This document shows, in pieces, positions 42,011-52,666 of a stretch of 64,000 bases of DNA (position 1 is its first letter; each line of letters opens with the position of its first letter). The stretch is from Bacillus alkalicellulosilyticus. GTDB taxonomy: Bacteria > Bacillota > Bacilli > Bacillales > Bacillaceae_F. The notes beneath the pieces are model-generated. The model did not search any database and had not been told where the DNA came from. It saw only the letters and a program-made list of their open reading frames with translations. Position numbers and translations under genes: made by a program. The stretch is from contig NZ_KV917381.1 of NCBI RefSeq assembly GCF_002019795.1, positions 4,000,068-4,064,067 of the forward strand, given 5' to 3'.

Positions 42011-44884
42011 TTATTTTTTCACCATTTCTTTTTCAGAAATATGCTTTTCCATCCGTTCGCGTTCTCGTTGCAAGATTGGCTTTAAGTAATAGCCAGTGTA
42101 AGATCCGCTCACTTCGGCTACTTCCTCCGGGGTACCTGTCGCTACTATTTGACCGCCTTTATCTCCACCCTCAGGTCCTAAATCAATGATGTGGTCCACG
42201 CTTTTAATGACATCGAGATTGTGTTCAATAACGAGAACGGTATCACCGTTGTCGACTAGACGTTGCAATACAACAAGTAATCTTGCAATATCGTCTACAT
42301 GAAGACCTGTCGTTGGTTCATCTAAAATATATATCGTCTTTCCTGTTGCGCGGCGATGAAGCTGAGAGGCAAGCTTCACACGTTGAGCTTCTCCTCCAGA
42401 TAATGTTGTCGCTGGCTGGCCAAGCCTAATATATCCAAGTCCAACATCAACGAGCGTTTGGATTTTTCGGTTGATTTTCGGGATATTTGCAAAAAACTCA
42501 AGTCCTTCTTCCACTGTCATTTCAAGGACATCTGAAATGGTTTTTCCTTTATATGTGATGTCAAGAGTCTCACGGTTATAACGTTTGCCATAGCAGACTT
42601 CACAAGGAACATAAACATCTGGTAAAAAGTGCATCTCAATCTTAATGATGCCGTCTCCACGACATGACTCACAACGCCCACCTTTGACATTAAAGCTAAA
42701 CCGACCTTTTTTATATCCACGAACCTTCGCCTCATTTGTCATCGCAAAGACATCACGAATGTCATCAAATACACCTGTATATGTCGCAGGATTGGAACGC
42801 GGCGTTCGTCCAATAGGTGATTGGTCAATATCAATCACTTTATCGACATGTTCAATCCCTTCAATCTCCTTATGTGCCCCAGGCTTGTCTTTACTTCTTT
42901 GCAGTTTTTGAGCCAATGTTTTATATAATATCTCATTAATCAATGTACTTTTTCCAGAGCCTGAAACTCCTGTAACTGCTACAAATACACCAAGTGGTAT
43001 CGAAGCAGTTGTGTTTTTCAGATTATTTTGAGTCGCTCCTTTTATCGTTAACCTGCGTGACGATAATGGTCTACGTTCAGGAGGTAAAGCAATGAACTTT
43101 TTCCCTGATAAATATTGACCAGTGAGCGAGTTTTCATCATTCATAATTTCTGCTGGAGTCCCTTGAGCTGTAATCATTCCGCCATGTACTCCTGCTCCAG
43201 GACCTATGTCAATAATATAATCAGCCGCAAGCATTGTATCTTCGTCATGCTCGACCACAATTAACGTATTACCTAAGTTTCTCATATGCTCAAGAGTTTG
43301 AATGAGACGGTCATTATCACGTTGATGGAGTCCAATTGATGGTTCATCTAATATATATAAAACTCCCATCAATGATGAACCGATTTGAGTCGCGAGACGA
43401 ATGCGCTGAGCCTCTCCACCTGATAACGTCCCTGCTGCTCGACTTAATGTTAAGTAGTCTAGTCCAACATTGATAAGGAAGCCGAGGCGGTCATTGATTT
43501 CTTTTAAAATTAACCGTGCAATCGCTGTTTCTTTCGGTGTCAATTCAACCGTTTCAAAGAACGTCAGTGCATCTTTTACCGATAGAGTCGATACTTCTCC
43601 GATATGTTTGCCACCAACAAATACAGCTAGACTTTCTTTTTTAAGACGATAGCCTTTACATGTAGGACAATGTTTTTGTTGCATGTACGCTTCCATTTGT
43701 TCACGAATATAATCTGAGCTTGTCTCATGATAGCGTCTTGCGACATTAGTAAGAACACCTTCGAATTGTACAAGGTTTTCCCGAATTTGGCCAAACTCAT
43801 TTTCATAACGGAAATAAATTTTCTCAGTCCCACTCCCCGCTAACACTTTTTCAAGCAACGGTTTAGGGATTTGGTCAACTGGCACATCCATGTCGATGCT
43901 ATAATGCTCACACACAGCCTCTAGCAACTGCGGGTAATATTGGGAACTTGTTGGTTCCCAAGGTGCTATCGCATGGTCTCGTAACGTTTTAGTCCAGTCT
44001 GGAATAACCAAATCTAAATCGACCTCAAGCTTTGAACCAAGCCCATCACAAGACGGACAAGCTCCATACGGACTGTTAAACGAAAACATTCTTGGTTCAA
44101 GTTCCGATATTGAAAATCCACAATGCGGACATGCGTGATGCTGGCTAAACAATAGCTCTTCTTGATCAATCACATCAACAAGTACACGGCCATCACCAAG
44201 TTGCAATGCCGTTTCTAAGGAATCGGTCACTCTTGTTTGTGCGCCTTCTTTAATGACGACACGGTCTACGACAACTTCAATGCTATGCTTTTTATTTTTT
44301 TCTAACTTAATGTCCTCAGCAATTTCACGTATCTCTCCGTTAACTCGGACACGAACAAATCCTTGCTTTTTCATGTCCTCTAAAACTTTTGTATGCTCAC
44401 CTTTTCGCCCAGAAATCACAGGCGCTAGTATTTGCATTTTTGTTCTCTCAGGATATTCAAAAATACGGTCAACCATTTGCTGCACCGTTTGTGATGTAAT
44501 TTCAACTCCATGCTTTGGACAAATCGGTTTTCCAATACGAGCATAGAGCAGGCGTAAATAGTCAAAAATCTCTGTAACCGTTCCAACCGTAGAACGAGGA
44601 TTTCGACTTGTTGTTTTTTGGTCAATTGAAATAGCAGGCGATAATCCTTCGATCGCATCAACATCTGGCTTATCCATCTGTCCTAAAAACTGTCGCGCAT
44701 AAGCAGAAAGTGACTCAACATAGCGCCGTTGTCCTTCAGCATAAATCGTATCAAAAGCAAGCGACGACTTTCCTGAACCAGAAAGACCAGTTAATACTAC
44801 TAGTTTATCTCTTGGGATGGTGACATCTATGTTTTTTAAATTATGAGAGCGTGCTCCCTTGACGACTATTTTTTCTAAGGCCAT
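42011..44884 (-). CDS. uvrA: Excinuclease ABC subunit A
   Basis: The DNA-damage sensor ATPase of nucleotide excision repair. The 957-residue protein has two ABC modules: Walker A motifs [14 protein letters not shown] (about 31) and [13 protein letters not shown] (about 640), and ABC signatures [12 protein letters not shown] and [12 protein letters not shown]. It has zinc-finger cysteines CPHC...CPSC (about 255-283) and CESC...CEVC (about 740-765). It follows uvrB by 7 nt, so both form one operon. A LexA box was not resolved by eye. Confidence 0.98.
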   Translation of the reverse strand: MALEKIVVKGARSHNLKNIDVTIPRDKLVVLTGLSGSGKSSLAFDTIYAEGQRRYVESLSAYARQFLGQMDKPDVDAIEGLSPAISIDQKTTSRNPRSTVGTVTEIFDYLRLLYARIGKPICPKHGVEITSQTVQQMVDRIFEYPERTKMQILAPVISGRKGEHTKVLEDMKKQGFVRVRVNGEIREIAEDIKLEKNKKHSIEVVVDRVVIKEGAQTRVTDSLETALQLGDGRVLVDVIDQEELLFSQHHACPHCGFSISELEPRMFSFNSPYGACPSCDGLGSKLEVDLDLVIPDWTKTLRDHAIAPWEPTSSQYYPQLLEAVCEHYSIDMDVPVDQIPKPLLEKVLAGSGTEKIYFRYENEFGQIRENLVQFEGVLTNVARRYHETSSDYIREQMEAYMQQKHCPTCKGYRLKKESLAVFVGGKHIGEVSTLSVKDALTFFETVELTPKETAIARLILKEINDRLGFLINVGLDYLTLSRAAGTLSGGEAQRIRLATQIGSSLMGVLYILDEPSIGLHQRDNDRLIQTLEHMRNLGNTLIVVEHDEDTMLAADYIIDIGPGAGVHGGMITAQGTPAEIMNDENSLTGQYLSGKKFIALPPERRPLSSRRLTIKGATQNNLKNTTASIPLGVFVAVTGVSGSGKSTLINEILYKTLAQKLQRSKDKPGAHKEIEGIEHVDKVIDIDQSPIGRTPRSNPATYTGVFDDIRDVFAMTNEAKVRGYKKGRFSFNVKGGRCESCRGDGIIKIEMHFLPDVYVPCEVCYGKRYNRETLDITYKGKTISDVLEMTVEEGLEFFANIPKINRKIQTLVDVGLGYIRLGQPATTLSGGEAQRVKLASQLHRRATGKTIYILDEPTTGLHVDDIARLLVVLQRLVDNGDTVLVIEHNLDVIKSVDHIIDLGPEGGDKGGQIVATGTPEEVAEVSGSYTGYYLKPILQRERERMEKHISEKEMVKK

Positions 44885-44891
44885 CCTTACT

Positions 44892-46868
44892 TCATCCTTC
44901 CGCTTTAAGCTCTAATAATAGATCACGTAACTCTGCAGCTCGTTCGAAGTTTAACTCGCGTGCTGCATCCTTCATTTCTTTTTCAACTCGTTCAATCATG
45001 GCAAGACGGTCTTTCTTACTCAACTTCTGCGGTACAGGTGCTTCATACGTTTCTTCGGTTTCTGCTGCGTACGTCGCCTGAACAACACTTGGAATTCTCT
45101 TTTTAATCGTTTGTGGCGTAATTCCAAGTTTCTCATTATGCTCTTGCTGTCTTGCTCGACGTCGTTGTGTTTCATCTATGGCAATTTGCATCGATTTCGT
45201 AATTTTATCTCCATACATGATGACATGCCCATTCACATTTCTAGCTGCTCGCCCAATTGTCTGAATTAACGATCGCTCTGAACGTAAAAAGCCTTCCTTA
45301 TCCGCATCCAGTATCGTCACTAACGACACTTCTGGTATATCTAACCCTTCCCGGAGAAGGTTAATTCCGATGAGTACATCAAACGTACCAAGTCTGAGTT
45401 GACGGATAATATCCAGTCGCTCGAGTGTTTTAATTTCCGAATGCATGTAACGGACTTTGATTCCAATTTCCTTTAAGTAATCAGTTAAGTCCTCTGACAT
45501 TTTTTTAGTTAACGTTGTTACAAGTACCCGTTCATTTTTAGCGACTCTATCATTAATTTCCGCAATTAAATCATCAATTTGTCCCTTACTCGGTCGCACA
45601 TCAATCGTTGGATCTACTAATCCTGTTGGACGAATAATCTGCTCTACCACTTCTGGTGTTTTCTCTAGCTCATATGGTCCAGGAGTCGCAGAAACAAAAA
45701 CAATCTGTTGCAGTTTCTCTTCAAATTCTTCAAATCGAAGAGGTCGGTTATCTAATGCTGATGGCAACCTGAAGCCATGGTCGACAAGAACTTGTTTTCG
45801 TGCTCTATCTCCATTGTACATACCCCTGATTTGTGGAAGCGTAACATGAGATTCATCGACCACAATTAGATAATCTTCCGGAAAGAAGTCTAGCAAAGTA
45901 TATGGTGTTGCTCCCGCTTCACGAAATGTTAAATGACCTGAATAGTTTTCAATTCCTGAACAGAAGCCCATCTCTCTCATCATTTCCAAATCATATCTCG
46001 TCCGTTGCTCAAGACGCTGCGCTTCAAGCAGCTTTCCGTTTTCATGCAACTCTTTTAGACGGACCTCTAATTCTTGTTCAATTCTCGTAATCGCCTTAAG
46101 TAGCTTTTCTTCACGAGTGACAAAGTGAGACGCCGGAAAAATAGCGACATGGCTTCTCTCGCCTTTTATCTCGCCGGTTAACGCATCTACTTCGGTAATT
46201 CGGTCAATTTCATCACCAAAAAACTCAACACGAATACATTGCTCGTCACGTGAAGCTGGAAAGATTTCAACGACATCTCCACGCACACGAAATGTTCCGC
46301 GAGTAAAATTAATATCATTGCGGTCATACTGAATATCAACTAAATCCCGAAGGAGTTGATTCCGTTCTTTTTCCATCCCTGTACGAAGAGAGACCATTAA
46401 TTCACTATACTCTTCAGGAGAACCTAAACCGTAAATACAAGACACACTCGCCACAATGATTACATCTTTTCGTTCAAATAACGAACTTGTAGCTGAATGA
46501 CGGAGCTTGTCTATTTCTTCATTGATGCTAGAATCCTTCTCAATAAATGTATCGGTCGAAGGGACATAGGCTTCAGGCTGATAGTAATCGTAATAACTAA
46601 CAAAATACTCTACCGCATTGTTTGGAAAAAACTCCTTGAACTCGCTATATAATTGCCCCGCTAACGTTTTGTTATGGGCAATAATTAATGTCGGTTTATT
46701 CACTTCTTTAATCAGGTTTGAAATCGTAAAGGTCTTCCCTGTTCCTGTCGCTCCTAACAGGGTTTGTTCCTTTCTCCCCTGCTGAATTCCCTCTACTAGC
46801 TTTTTAATAGCAGCTGGTTGGTCTCCTTCTGGTTTATAGTCAGAAACGAGATTAAACGTCCCTTCCAT
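44892..46868 (-). CDS. uvrB: Excinuclease ABC subunit B
   Basis: The damage-verifying helicase-like subunit of excision repair. It has 658 residues. The Walker A motif is [10 protein letters not shown] (about 39), the beta-hairpin inserted in damaged DNA is [19 protein letters not shown] (about 92), and the helicase motif [10 protein letters not shown] follows. TIGRAARN is in domain 3 and a C-terminal UVR domain ([21 protein letters not shown]) contacts UvrC. It is upstream of uvrA with a 7-nt gap. Confidence 0.98.
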   Translation of the reverse strand: MEGTFNLVSDYKPEGDQPAAIKKLVEGIQQGRKEQTLLGATGTGKTFTISNLIKEVNKPTLIIAHNKTLAGQLYSEFKEFFPNNAVEYFVSYYDYYQPEAYVPSTDTFIEKDSSINEEIDKLRHSATSSLFERKDVIIVASVSCIYGLGSPEEYSELMVSLRTGMEKERNQLLRDLVDIQYDRNDINFTRGTFRVRGDVVEIFPASRDEQCIRVEFFGDEIDRITEVDALTGEIKGERSHVAIFPASHFVTREEKLLKAITRIEQELEVRLKELHENGKLLEAQRLEQRTRYDLEMMREMGFCSGIENYSGHLTFREAGATPYTLLDFFPEDYLIVVDESHVTLPQIRGMYNGDRARKQVLVDHGFRLPSALDNRPLRFEEFEEKLQQIVFVSATPGPYELEKTPEVVEQIIRPTGLVDPTIDVRPSKGQIDDLIAEINDRVAKNERVLVTTLTKKMSEDLTDYLKEIGIKVRYMHSEIKTLERLDIIRQLRLGTFDVLIGINLLREGLDIPEVSLVTILDADKEGFLRSERSLIQTIGRAARNVNGHVIMYGDKITKSMQIAIDETQRRRARQQEHNEKLGITPQTIKKRIPSVVQATYAAETEETYEAPVPQKLSKKDRLAMIERVEKEMKDAARELNFERAAELRDLLLELKAEG

Positions 46869-47090
46869 CCGTCTTCACTCCTCACATTCATATCACGTGC
46901 TTATTAGTATCGATATTATATCACAGCCAACCCCAAAATTCCCAAAAAAACGAACGTACATTCCTAAAATTAAGCAAATTGCAACTTCTTTCCTATACTG
47001 TATCCTATGTGTATTTTGGTTTACGTACTCGTTTTTGGCTTCCACTCTTCGTTTCGTGTGCGCATTTTATCATCCACTAGTGATGAACAA

Positions 47091-47129
47091 TAAAATAATC
47101 CCAAAAGGTCGTTCGTAACCTCTTGGGAT
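47091..47129 (-). terminator. Terminator after the nitroreductase-like gene
   Basis: On the minus strand ATCCCAAGAGGT and a partly complementary ACCTTTTGGGAT form a stem, followed by TATTTTATTG. It begins 15 nt after the stop codon. The space from 46869 to 47090 holds the uvrB promoter region but no clear hexamers. Confidence 0.65.
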
Positions 47130-47144
47130 CTCCATCCATACTCA

Positions 47145-47978
47145 TTATCTAGTTTTCCAGCTGCAGATATACTCGTAATTTTTAGAAGGTAAGGAAAGAC
47201 GGGGCTCAGTTTCCATCCACTCTCCATCCATCCCCACTTCGTTACAGGCCAATTCAAATTGGCACTTGGCAATTCCCATGTCTAATAATTGCATATCATA
47301 GCCAAACCCACGGCTATAGTTTGGTGTGTGCTCAATATAAAAATGAAGATGAGTCTGGTCCTCTGATAAAAGGATTCTCCAGGGCTGCTTGTTCGATGCA
47401 GACGGACCAATTCGAACCATCTCAAGTGCAGTTTCGAACTTTCCAGAAGCACTTTTCGTAAGTGTTCTTTCAAAAGTATTCTCAAAAAAGAGTTGATCCC
47501 ATTCTTTTCGATTAGCTGATTTTGCAATGAAACTCATCGTCTTATCGATGACACCCTTCTTATCTCTTGGGTACCCAAGGGGAGAGATACAAGGGATAAA
47601 CTCATCGTCCTTCATTAAGATTTCTTTAGAAAATGAGTTCCTACTAAATGTTCCTCCCATCCAACAGGTTCCTAACCCCATTTCAACAGCTTTTAGTACA
47701 ATCTTTTGAAAATGATAGCCAAGTCCTACTATTGATGGTGTATCGTTTTTAGAGATTCCGACTAAATAGGCTTGCGGGTTTTTAATAATCCCATAAGTCC
47801 CAAGTTTTATCCCTTTATCTGTCACATTGTTTGTCACTTCTATCAGCTCGATGCGACCATGACTTCCACTTTCTTTCACCACCAACTCTTTTAGAATCTC
47901 AAGGTCTCCTTGAGTGATTTCTTTTACCTCAAACGTTCGTTTCGATTTCCGCTGACGCATCGTTTCTAGAATTGACAC
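47145..47978 (-). CDS. Nitroreductase-family protein
   Basis: A 277-residue protein that fits the tandem nitroreductase fold (TM1586-like group). The N-terminal half contains RQRKSKRTF and GLGTCWMGGTFSRNSF. The C-terminal half contains RIGPSASNKQPWRI, the FMN-contacting segment of nitroreductases. The start is GTG at 47978, after AGGAG, giving SILETMRQRKSKR. The upstream ATG overlaps the ribosome binding site. Substrate and role are unknown. It is inserted between csbA and uvrB, which are adjacent in B. subtilis. Confidence 0.82.
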   Translation of the reverse strand: MSILETMRQRKSKRTFEVKEITQGDLEILKELVVKESGSHGRIELIEVTNNVTDKGIKLGTYGIIKNPQAYLVGISKNDTPSIVGLGYHFQKIVLKAVEMGLGTCWMGGTFSRNSFSKEILMKDDEFIPCISPLGYPRDKKGVIDKTMSFIAKSANRKEWDQLFFENTFERTLTKSASGKFETALEMVRIGPSASNKQPWRILLSEDQTHLHFYIEHTPNYSRGFGYDMQLLDMGIAKCQFELACNEVGMDGEWMETEPRLSLPSKNYEYICSWKTR

Positions 47979-48007
47979 TATAATCCATCTCCTCATTTTT
48001 CACATCG

Positions 48008-48048
48008 AAAAAGGTGCACGCAAAGGATTTCTCTCCTATACGCACACC
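48008..48048 (-). terminator. Terminator after csbA
   Basis: On the minus strand GGTGTGCGTATAGGA pairs imperfectly with TCCTTTGCGTGCACC and TTTTT follows. It starts 6 nt after the csbA stop codon. Confidence 0.75.
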
Positions 48049-48053
48049 CTCCT

Positions 48054-48278
48054 TTACATCCCTGGCTTCTTTTTTAATACTTTTTGAGCCGCAAACCAAC
48101 CAGCGACTGTGGAAACGAGTGCTAGAGCGATTACTAGAAAGGACTGCTCGTGAACCCCGATCCCAAAAATCATAATCATGACTGAAACGATTACCGCTCC
48201 AATGACACTAAAAGCCACTCGTGTCACAACCACCATTATGATAAACGGCAGGATGAGTGCCAAAATCAAATCTAACAT
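48054..48278 (-). CDS. csbA: CsbA-like small membrane protein
   Basis: A 74-residue protein with three hydrophobic segments (about 3-24, 27-43, 45-65) and a lysine-rich end KVLKKKPGM. CsbA is a sigma-B-controlled protein of unknown function in B. subtilis. The ATG at 48278 after AAGGGGAAC is preferred to a GTG seven codons upstream. It follows minJ by 29 nt and precedes the uvrBA region, as in B. subtilis. No sigma-B promoter was confirmed. Confidence 0.82.
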   Translation of the reverse strand: MLDLILALILPFIIMVVVTRVAFSVIGAVIVSVMIMIFGIGVHEQSFLVIALALVSTVAGWFAAQKVLKKKPGM

Positions 48279-48307
48279 CAAAGCTAGTTCCCCTTCCACT
48301 CGGTCAA

Positions 48308-49495
48308 TTACACAATTGAATCCTTTAATTGCAATTCTTCTTTTACAAACACAACACCAATTTGATAGTGTTCGCCTGCATATAAGGCGGATTGAGCGAA
48401 ACGCTTTTCTCCGTTGATATCAATAACTTCTAACTTGCAAAATGCTGAATTTCGCTGTAGCGCTTCATAAAACGTTGTTGGACTATTGACTGCAGTACCA
48501 TTTACTTTGACTATACTTTCTCCGACCAATAGGCCCATTTTTTCAGCAGAGGATCCAGGAATGATGCCTAACACAACTACACCTTCTCCTTTAGGTGTGA
48601 AAAAGCGTGGGCTATTCTTCTCTTTTTGTTTATAAAACTGGAAGATGACCTCTCGACCAATTATCGCTACTGCAGCTGAAACGATCACCAATGGCCAGTA
48701 AAAATAAGCCCCTAATACTAACGCGAGTACGATAACTCCGAGCAATCCAACTTTCCGACCAATTTCTTTCGTTCTCAAGCTCGCCACTCCAGAAAACAAT
48801 AACTGACTAAACCCTATAAAAAATGGGACCATCACAACCCCATATCCTTCTGAGACTGTCGGCGACAGAAGAGGCCAATACAACCATTCAGGAAGTTGTC
48901 CTGAGGGAACAACAAGAACTAAGGGAAGCAACCATAACCTTTTGCTTTCAAGAGCCCCTACATATTTCCCCCGTTTTCCTTGAAAAATTCGCGGAGACAC
49001 TTTTTTATGGGCTGAAGAAAGAATTAAAAACCCTTCGACAAGGAGCAAAACTGCGAATAAAAGGGCAACATTAACTGTCCAATCAAGCATCGCGGACAAG
49101 TCTTGTTGCGTGAAAAAATAAAAAGGTGCTTTCCACCAATCTAATATATACATTGCTAGGACGACAAAGGGTAAGGTGTAGGCTGGAGACAACAATCGCA
49201 CTTGAAAGGTTAGCATAAATAAGAAATAGATAATACCAATCGTAACAAGAACCTTTGGAGCTAAGACTACTCCAGCAACGACAAGAGCTATTGATAACAG
49301 GAGTCCAGCAAGTAACCCACCAGCGAGTGTCGTTTTTACATCATCAATAAAATCATATATCCGACTATGGAAATCATGGCGCTCTTTTTTGACACGAAGG
49401 ATTCCCATCCAAAGCGCATAAAGAATTCCAATATATACTATAGGATGGATAAAAAACGTGGCTATTCCTTTTACGACATCTATTGCTATATCCAT
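48308..49495 (-). CDS. minJ: Cell division topology factor MinJ
   Basis: A 395-residue polytopic membrane protein with a C-terminal PDZ domain that links DivIVA to MinD and restricts septation in Bacillus. About seven hydrophobic segments run from residue 5 to 290. The PDZ domain is at about 310-380 (VVVLGIIPGSSAEKMG, ESIVKVNG). The start is at ATG 49495 (MDIAIDVVKGIATFF) after GGGAGGGAG. Position between ctpB and csbA matches the order in B. subtilis. Confidence 0.92.
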   Translation of the reverse strand: MDIAIDVVKGIATFFIHPIVYIGILYALWMGILRVKKERHDFHSRIYDFIDDVKTTLAGGLLAGLLLSIALVVAGVVLAPKVLVTIGIIYFLFMLTFQVRLLSPAYTLPFVVLAMYILDWWKAPFYFFTQQDLSAMLDWTVNVALLFAVLLLVEGFLILSSAHKKVSPRIFQGKRGKYVGALESKRLWLLPLVLVVPSGQLPEWLYWPLLSPTVSEGYGVVMVPFFIGFSQLLFSGVASLRTKEIGRKVGLLGVIVLALVLGAYFYWPLVIVSAAVAIIGREVIFQFYKQKEKNSPRFFTPKGEGVVVLGIIPGSSAEKMGLLVGESIVKVNGTAVNSPTTFYEALQRNSAFCKLEVIDINGEKRFAQSALYAGEHYQIGVVFVKEELQLKDSIV

Positions 49496-49549
49496 TTGCT
49501 TCTCCCTCCCCATTACATCTATGTAAAAATCGATATTATATATAGCCAT

Positions 49550-49592
49550 AAAAAAATACATGGGATAGTTTTAGTATACACTATCCCATGTA
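49550..49592 (-). terminator. Terminator after ctpB
   Basis: On the minus strand TACATGGGATAGT and ACTATCCCATGTA form a 13-bp stem, followed by seven T. It begins 33 nt after the ctpB stop codon. Confidence 0.88.
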
Positions 49593-49624
49593 CTTCGACA
49601 TCCTTCTAATTTTATCCTGCTCTG

Positions 49625-51082
49625 CTAGTTTGACTTGAGGATGATTTCAAAAGCTGTTTGCATTTGTCTGTCATTGTCAATGTTACGAATGACTTCGTTC
49701 ATCGCACCATGAATAAATGTTGCAGTCTCACTATCAATTTCTCCTGTCGCTTCAATGCTATTCACTTCCTGGAATGCTTTTACCGCTTGCACGGTTTGCT
49801 CACCAAAATATCCATCTGTACGACCAGGCTCAAAGCCAAGACCTTTTAACATAAGTTGGGCATTTCTAACTTGTTCGCCAATCATGTCAAATTTCAAATC
49901 CTCTTCTGTATTTAAAGGTGGCAGGAAGAAATATTCAGGCTGACTTACTTCAACCGTTGGCTCAACACCAATTTTATTAATAAAGTTACCATCCGAAGTT
50001 AACCACTTAAACAGCGATAGTTTAATTTGGCTTCCATCCCCTAGCGTTATTGCCTGTTGCACAGTTCCTTTACCAAAAGTAGTCTGACCAACAAGTTCAT
50101 AGTCACCAGCTTCTTTCAAAGCAGCGGCTAAGATTTCTGAAGCTGATGCGCTTCCTTGGTCAATCAGGCCGACAATCGGGTACTCTTTAGGGTCGTCTAA
50201 CGATGAAAGATAACGAACTTTTTCACCATCTCGACCTTCAATTTGAACAATTGGTTTTTTATGTGGAATGATTAGCTTCCCAATTTCATCAACCACATTC
50301 AGGTATCCGCCTGGGTTTCCGCGGACATCAATCACAAGTCCATCGATTCCTTGGCTTTCAAGTGATTGTAGACCCTCTTTAAACTCTACTGCTGTTTCTT
50401 CAGCAAATCTTGTAATTTCAAGAACACCAATGTTATTTCCTTTATGTTCTACAACTTTTGTACGAACACTTTCAAATGGAATTGTATCTCGCTCTACTTC
50501 GAAGTTTAGTAAATCACTTGTTCCGGGACGATTGATTGTCAGTTCTACAATTGTACCCTTTTCTCCGCGAATACGATTAACAGCTTCATATAATGACAAG
50601 CCTTCAGTCGTTTCGCCATCAATTTTTACAATTCTATCATTAGGCAATAGGCCAGAGCGTTCCGCAGGTGTATCCCGTATCGGAGCAATAATGGTTACCT
50701 GTCCATTGGTCATACTGACCTCGGCACCTATTCCTTCAAAGTGAGAATCAAGTGCTTCTTCAAAGCTTTTCGCTGATTCTTGGTCCATATAAACGGAATA
50801 TGGATCTTCAAGACTGTTCAGCATCCCTTCAATTGCACCTTCAAGCAGGTCTCTTTCATCCACACCTTCCACATATTGCTCACTTATCAGTTGGAAGGCT
50901 TTCATGAATTTATCGACAGCTACTTCATCATCAATTGTTGTTTCTGGCTCGGTCGAAGCTTCCTCCGCCCCGTGCCCCACACCTTTTTCATTGAGATAAT
51001 CCATCCCAACATACATCCCGCTAGCTCCTACAAGAAATGAAAGAACTACCGTGAAAAATATCATTTTCGCCTTACTATTCAT
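49625..51082 (-). CDS. ctpB: Carboxy-terminal processing protease CtpB
   Basis: A secreted S41-family serine protease; in B. subtilis CtpB cleaves SpoIVFA and helps to time the sigma-K checkpoint of sporulation. The 485-residue protein has an N-terminal signal-anchor (residues 5-27), a PDZ domain (about 110-190, GAEVSMTNGQVTIIAPIRDTPAERSG-type segment), and the catalytic Ser in DQGSASASEIL. The catalytic Lys is in TTFGKGTVQQA, and a C-terminal peptidoglycan-binding repeat (about 400-465, LMLKGLGFEPGRTDGYFGEQT-like) follows. It is one gene away from ftsX, as in B. subtilis, but separated by an M23 peptidase gene. Confidence 0.94.
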   Translation of the reverse strand: MNSKAKMIFFTVVLSFLVGASGMYVGMDYLNEKGVGHGAEEASTEPETTIDDEVAVDKFMKAFQLISEQYVEGVDERDLLEGAIEGMLNSLEDPYSVYMDQESAKSFEEALDSHFEGIGAEVSMTNGQVTIIAPIRDTPAERSGLLPNDRIVKIDGETTEGLSLYEAVNRIRGEKGTIVELTINRPGTSDLLNFEVERDTIPFESVRTKVVEHKGNNIGVLEITRFAEETAVEFKEGLQSLESQGIDGLVIDVRGNPGGYLNVVDEIGKLIIPHKKPIVQIEGRDGEKVRYLSSLDDPKEYPIVGLIDQGSASASEILAAALKEAGDYELVGQTTFGKGTVQQAITLGDGSQIKLSLFKWLTSDGNFINKIGVEPTVEVSQPEYFFLPPLNTEEDLKFDMIGEQVRNAQLMLKGLGFEPGRTDGYFGEQTVQAVKAFQEVNSIEATGEIDSETATFIHGAMNEVIRNIDNDRQMQTAFEIILKSN

Positions 51083-51285
51083 GAATCCACCCTCTTCTTT
51101 GCAGAAAGAGACACATCAATGATGCAATGCCTCCTACAATGTGTAATGTAGTATATGAGGAGCCTGTACATAATATGATACAAAAAGCACATTAGACTAA
51201 TCTTCTGCACTATAAATATAATCTACTATATATTCACATATGAATTCAAGCGGAAAGATTAACTATCACCACAATACCGCCAAAA

Positions 51286-51334
51286 CATAAGGGTGGGATA
51301 AAAAGTATTAAGAACCTTTTTTCCCACCCTTATG
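51286..51334 (-). terminator. Terminator after the M23 peptidase gene
   Basis: CATAAGGGTGGGA pairs with TCCCACCCTTATG around a 23-nt loop and T runs follow on the minus strand. It shares the GGGTGGGA/TCCCACCC stem with the cccB terminator at 54630. Confidence 0.8.
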
Positions 51335-51337
51335 TTT

Positions 51338-52624
51338 TTATTGAATGTAATTCATTGGATTTCTTGCGTTGGCTTGTCCATTCCAAGGTCCCTCATGAAC
51401 TTCAAAATGAAGATGTGGTCCAGTCGAACGTCCTGTATTCCCCATATTTCCAAGGAACTGACCTCTTTCTACACTTTGACCACGGCTAACGGCACGGTTT
51501 TCCAAATGTGCATATAAAGTCGTTACTGTGCGTCCGTCAATCATATGAGAAATAATAACGGTGTTTCCGTAACTCGACGAGTAGAAAGAATCAACAACAG
51601 TACCTGCTCCAGCTGCAACAACTGGCACATCACCAGTACGTCCATTTTTCCCAATATCAATTCCTGCGTGTAGTCTTCCCCAACGTTGACCAAATCCTGA
51701 AGTAATTGACCCTGTTGCTGGTCGCATAAATACAGCTGACCCATTATCAGATGGTGCTGCATGACGGCTTGGAGTTGAAGAATTCCCTCCACTTTGTTTA
51801 CTTAACTGTTCTTGTTTTTTACGCTCTTCCTCTTCTTTACGAAGACGCTCTTCATATGCAGCCTTTTCTTTCTTTATGGCTACTTCTTGGGCAGCAAGAA
51901 TTTCAGCTGCATTTTCTAACTCACCAAGTTCTTCATAAATCTTATCTTCTTCTTCACCAAGCTTGTCCATGATTTTATCTTTTTCTTTACGTGAATCTTC
52001 AAGTTTAACCATTAGACCTTCTAATTGAACTAAATGGCCTTCAAGTTTTTGCAATTCAGCTTCTACAAGAGTTTTTGTTTCTTCTAGCTGTTCCTGATCA
52101 GATATATGGGCGTCTAAGATGCTACGATCCTGTTGAGCAATCATCGATAATGCACTCACTCGGTCTAAAAAATCACCAAAGCTTTTTGCACCTAATATAA
52201 CTTCTAGATAGCTAATGGATCCCCCATTTTGGTACATCGAACGAGCACGTTCTTTTAAAATCTCATCACGCTCAGCAATACGCTCTTCTAGAATGCGAAT
52301 CTCTTCTTGTAATTCTTCAATTCGCTCTGTTACAACTTCGATTTCTTCTTTTTTCTTAGTGATTTGTTGTGATGTATTAGCTGTTTCATCATCAATTCTT
52401 TTAATTTCTTTATTTAATTCTTGGATTTCAGCTTCAACTTTCGCTAACTCTTGTTCTTTCTTTTTTGCTTCTTTTTCGGTTTCATTCTTTTCTTTTTGAA
52501 CCTCTTGAATTTGTTGTTCAAATGAACTCGTGTTTGCCCATGCAAGGTCTAACCCTACACCTGACATCACGGTTCCTATTGTCATAATTAATGCTGCTAC
52601 TATCAAAAATAACCTGCGCCGCAC
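51338..52624 (-). CDS. M23 peptidase with N-terminal coiled coil (EnvC-like)
   Basis: A secreted peptidoglycan hydrolase or its activator. The 428-residue protein has a signal peptide (residues 1-30, ending near WAN) and a long coiled coil (about 32-275) rich in Glu, Lys and Gln. A short linker follows, then a C-terminal M23/LytM domain with the zinc ligands in GRLHAGIDIG and GPHLHFEVHEG. Both ligand motifs are intact, so it is probably an active metallopeptidase. It starts with GTG after GAGGAGG. It lies 42 nt after ftsX, in the same direction as ftsEX, which suggests that FtsEX controls its activity as it does for EnvC in E. coli or CwlO in B. subtilis. Confidence 0.92.
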   Translation of the reverse strand: MRRRLFLIVAALIMTIGTVMSGVGLDLAWANTSSFEQQIQEVQKEKNETEKEAKKKEQELAKVEAEIQELNKEIKRIDDETANTSQQITKKKEEIEVVTERIEELQEEIRILEERIAERDEILKERARSMYQNGGSISYLEVILGAKSFGDFLDRVSALSMIAQQDRSILDAHISDQEQLEETKTLVEAELQKLEGHLVQLEGLMVKLEDSRKEKDKIMDKLGEEEDKIYEELGELENAAEILAAQEVAIKKEKAAYEERLRKEEEERKKQEQLSKQSGGNSSTPSRHAAPSDNGSAVFMRPATGSITSGFGQRWGRLHAGIDIGKNGRTGDVPVVAAGAGTVVDSFYSSSYGNTVIISHMIDGRTVTTLYAHLENRAVSRGQSVERGQFLGNMGNTGRSTGPHLHFEVHEGPWNGQANARNPMNYIQ

Positions 52625-52666
52625 TCAAATTCCTCCTCTTAACAAACATCGTATTCCTAAATTCTC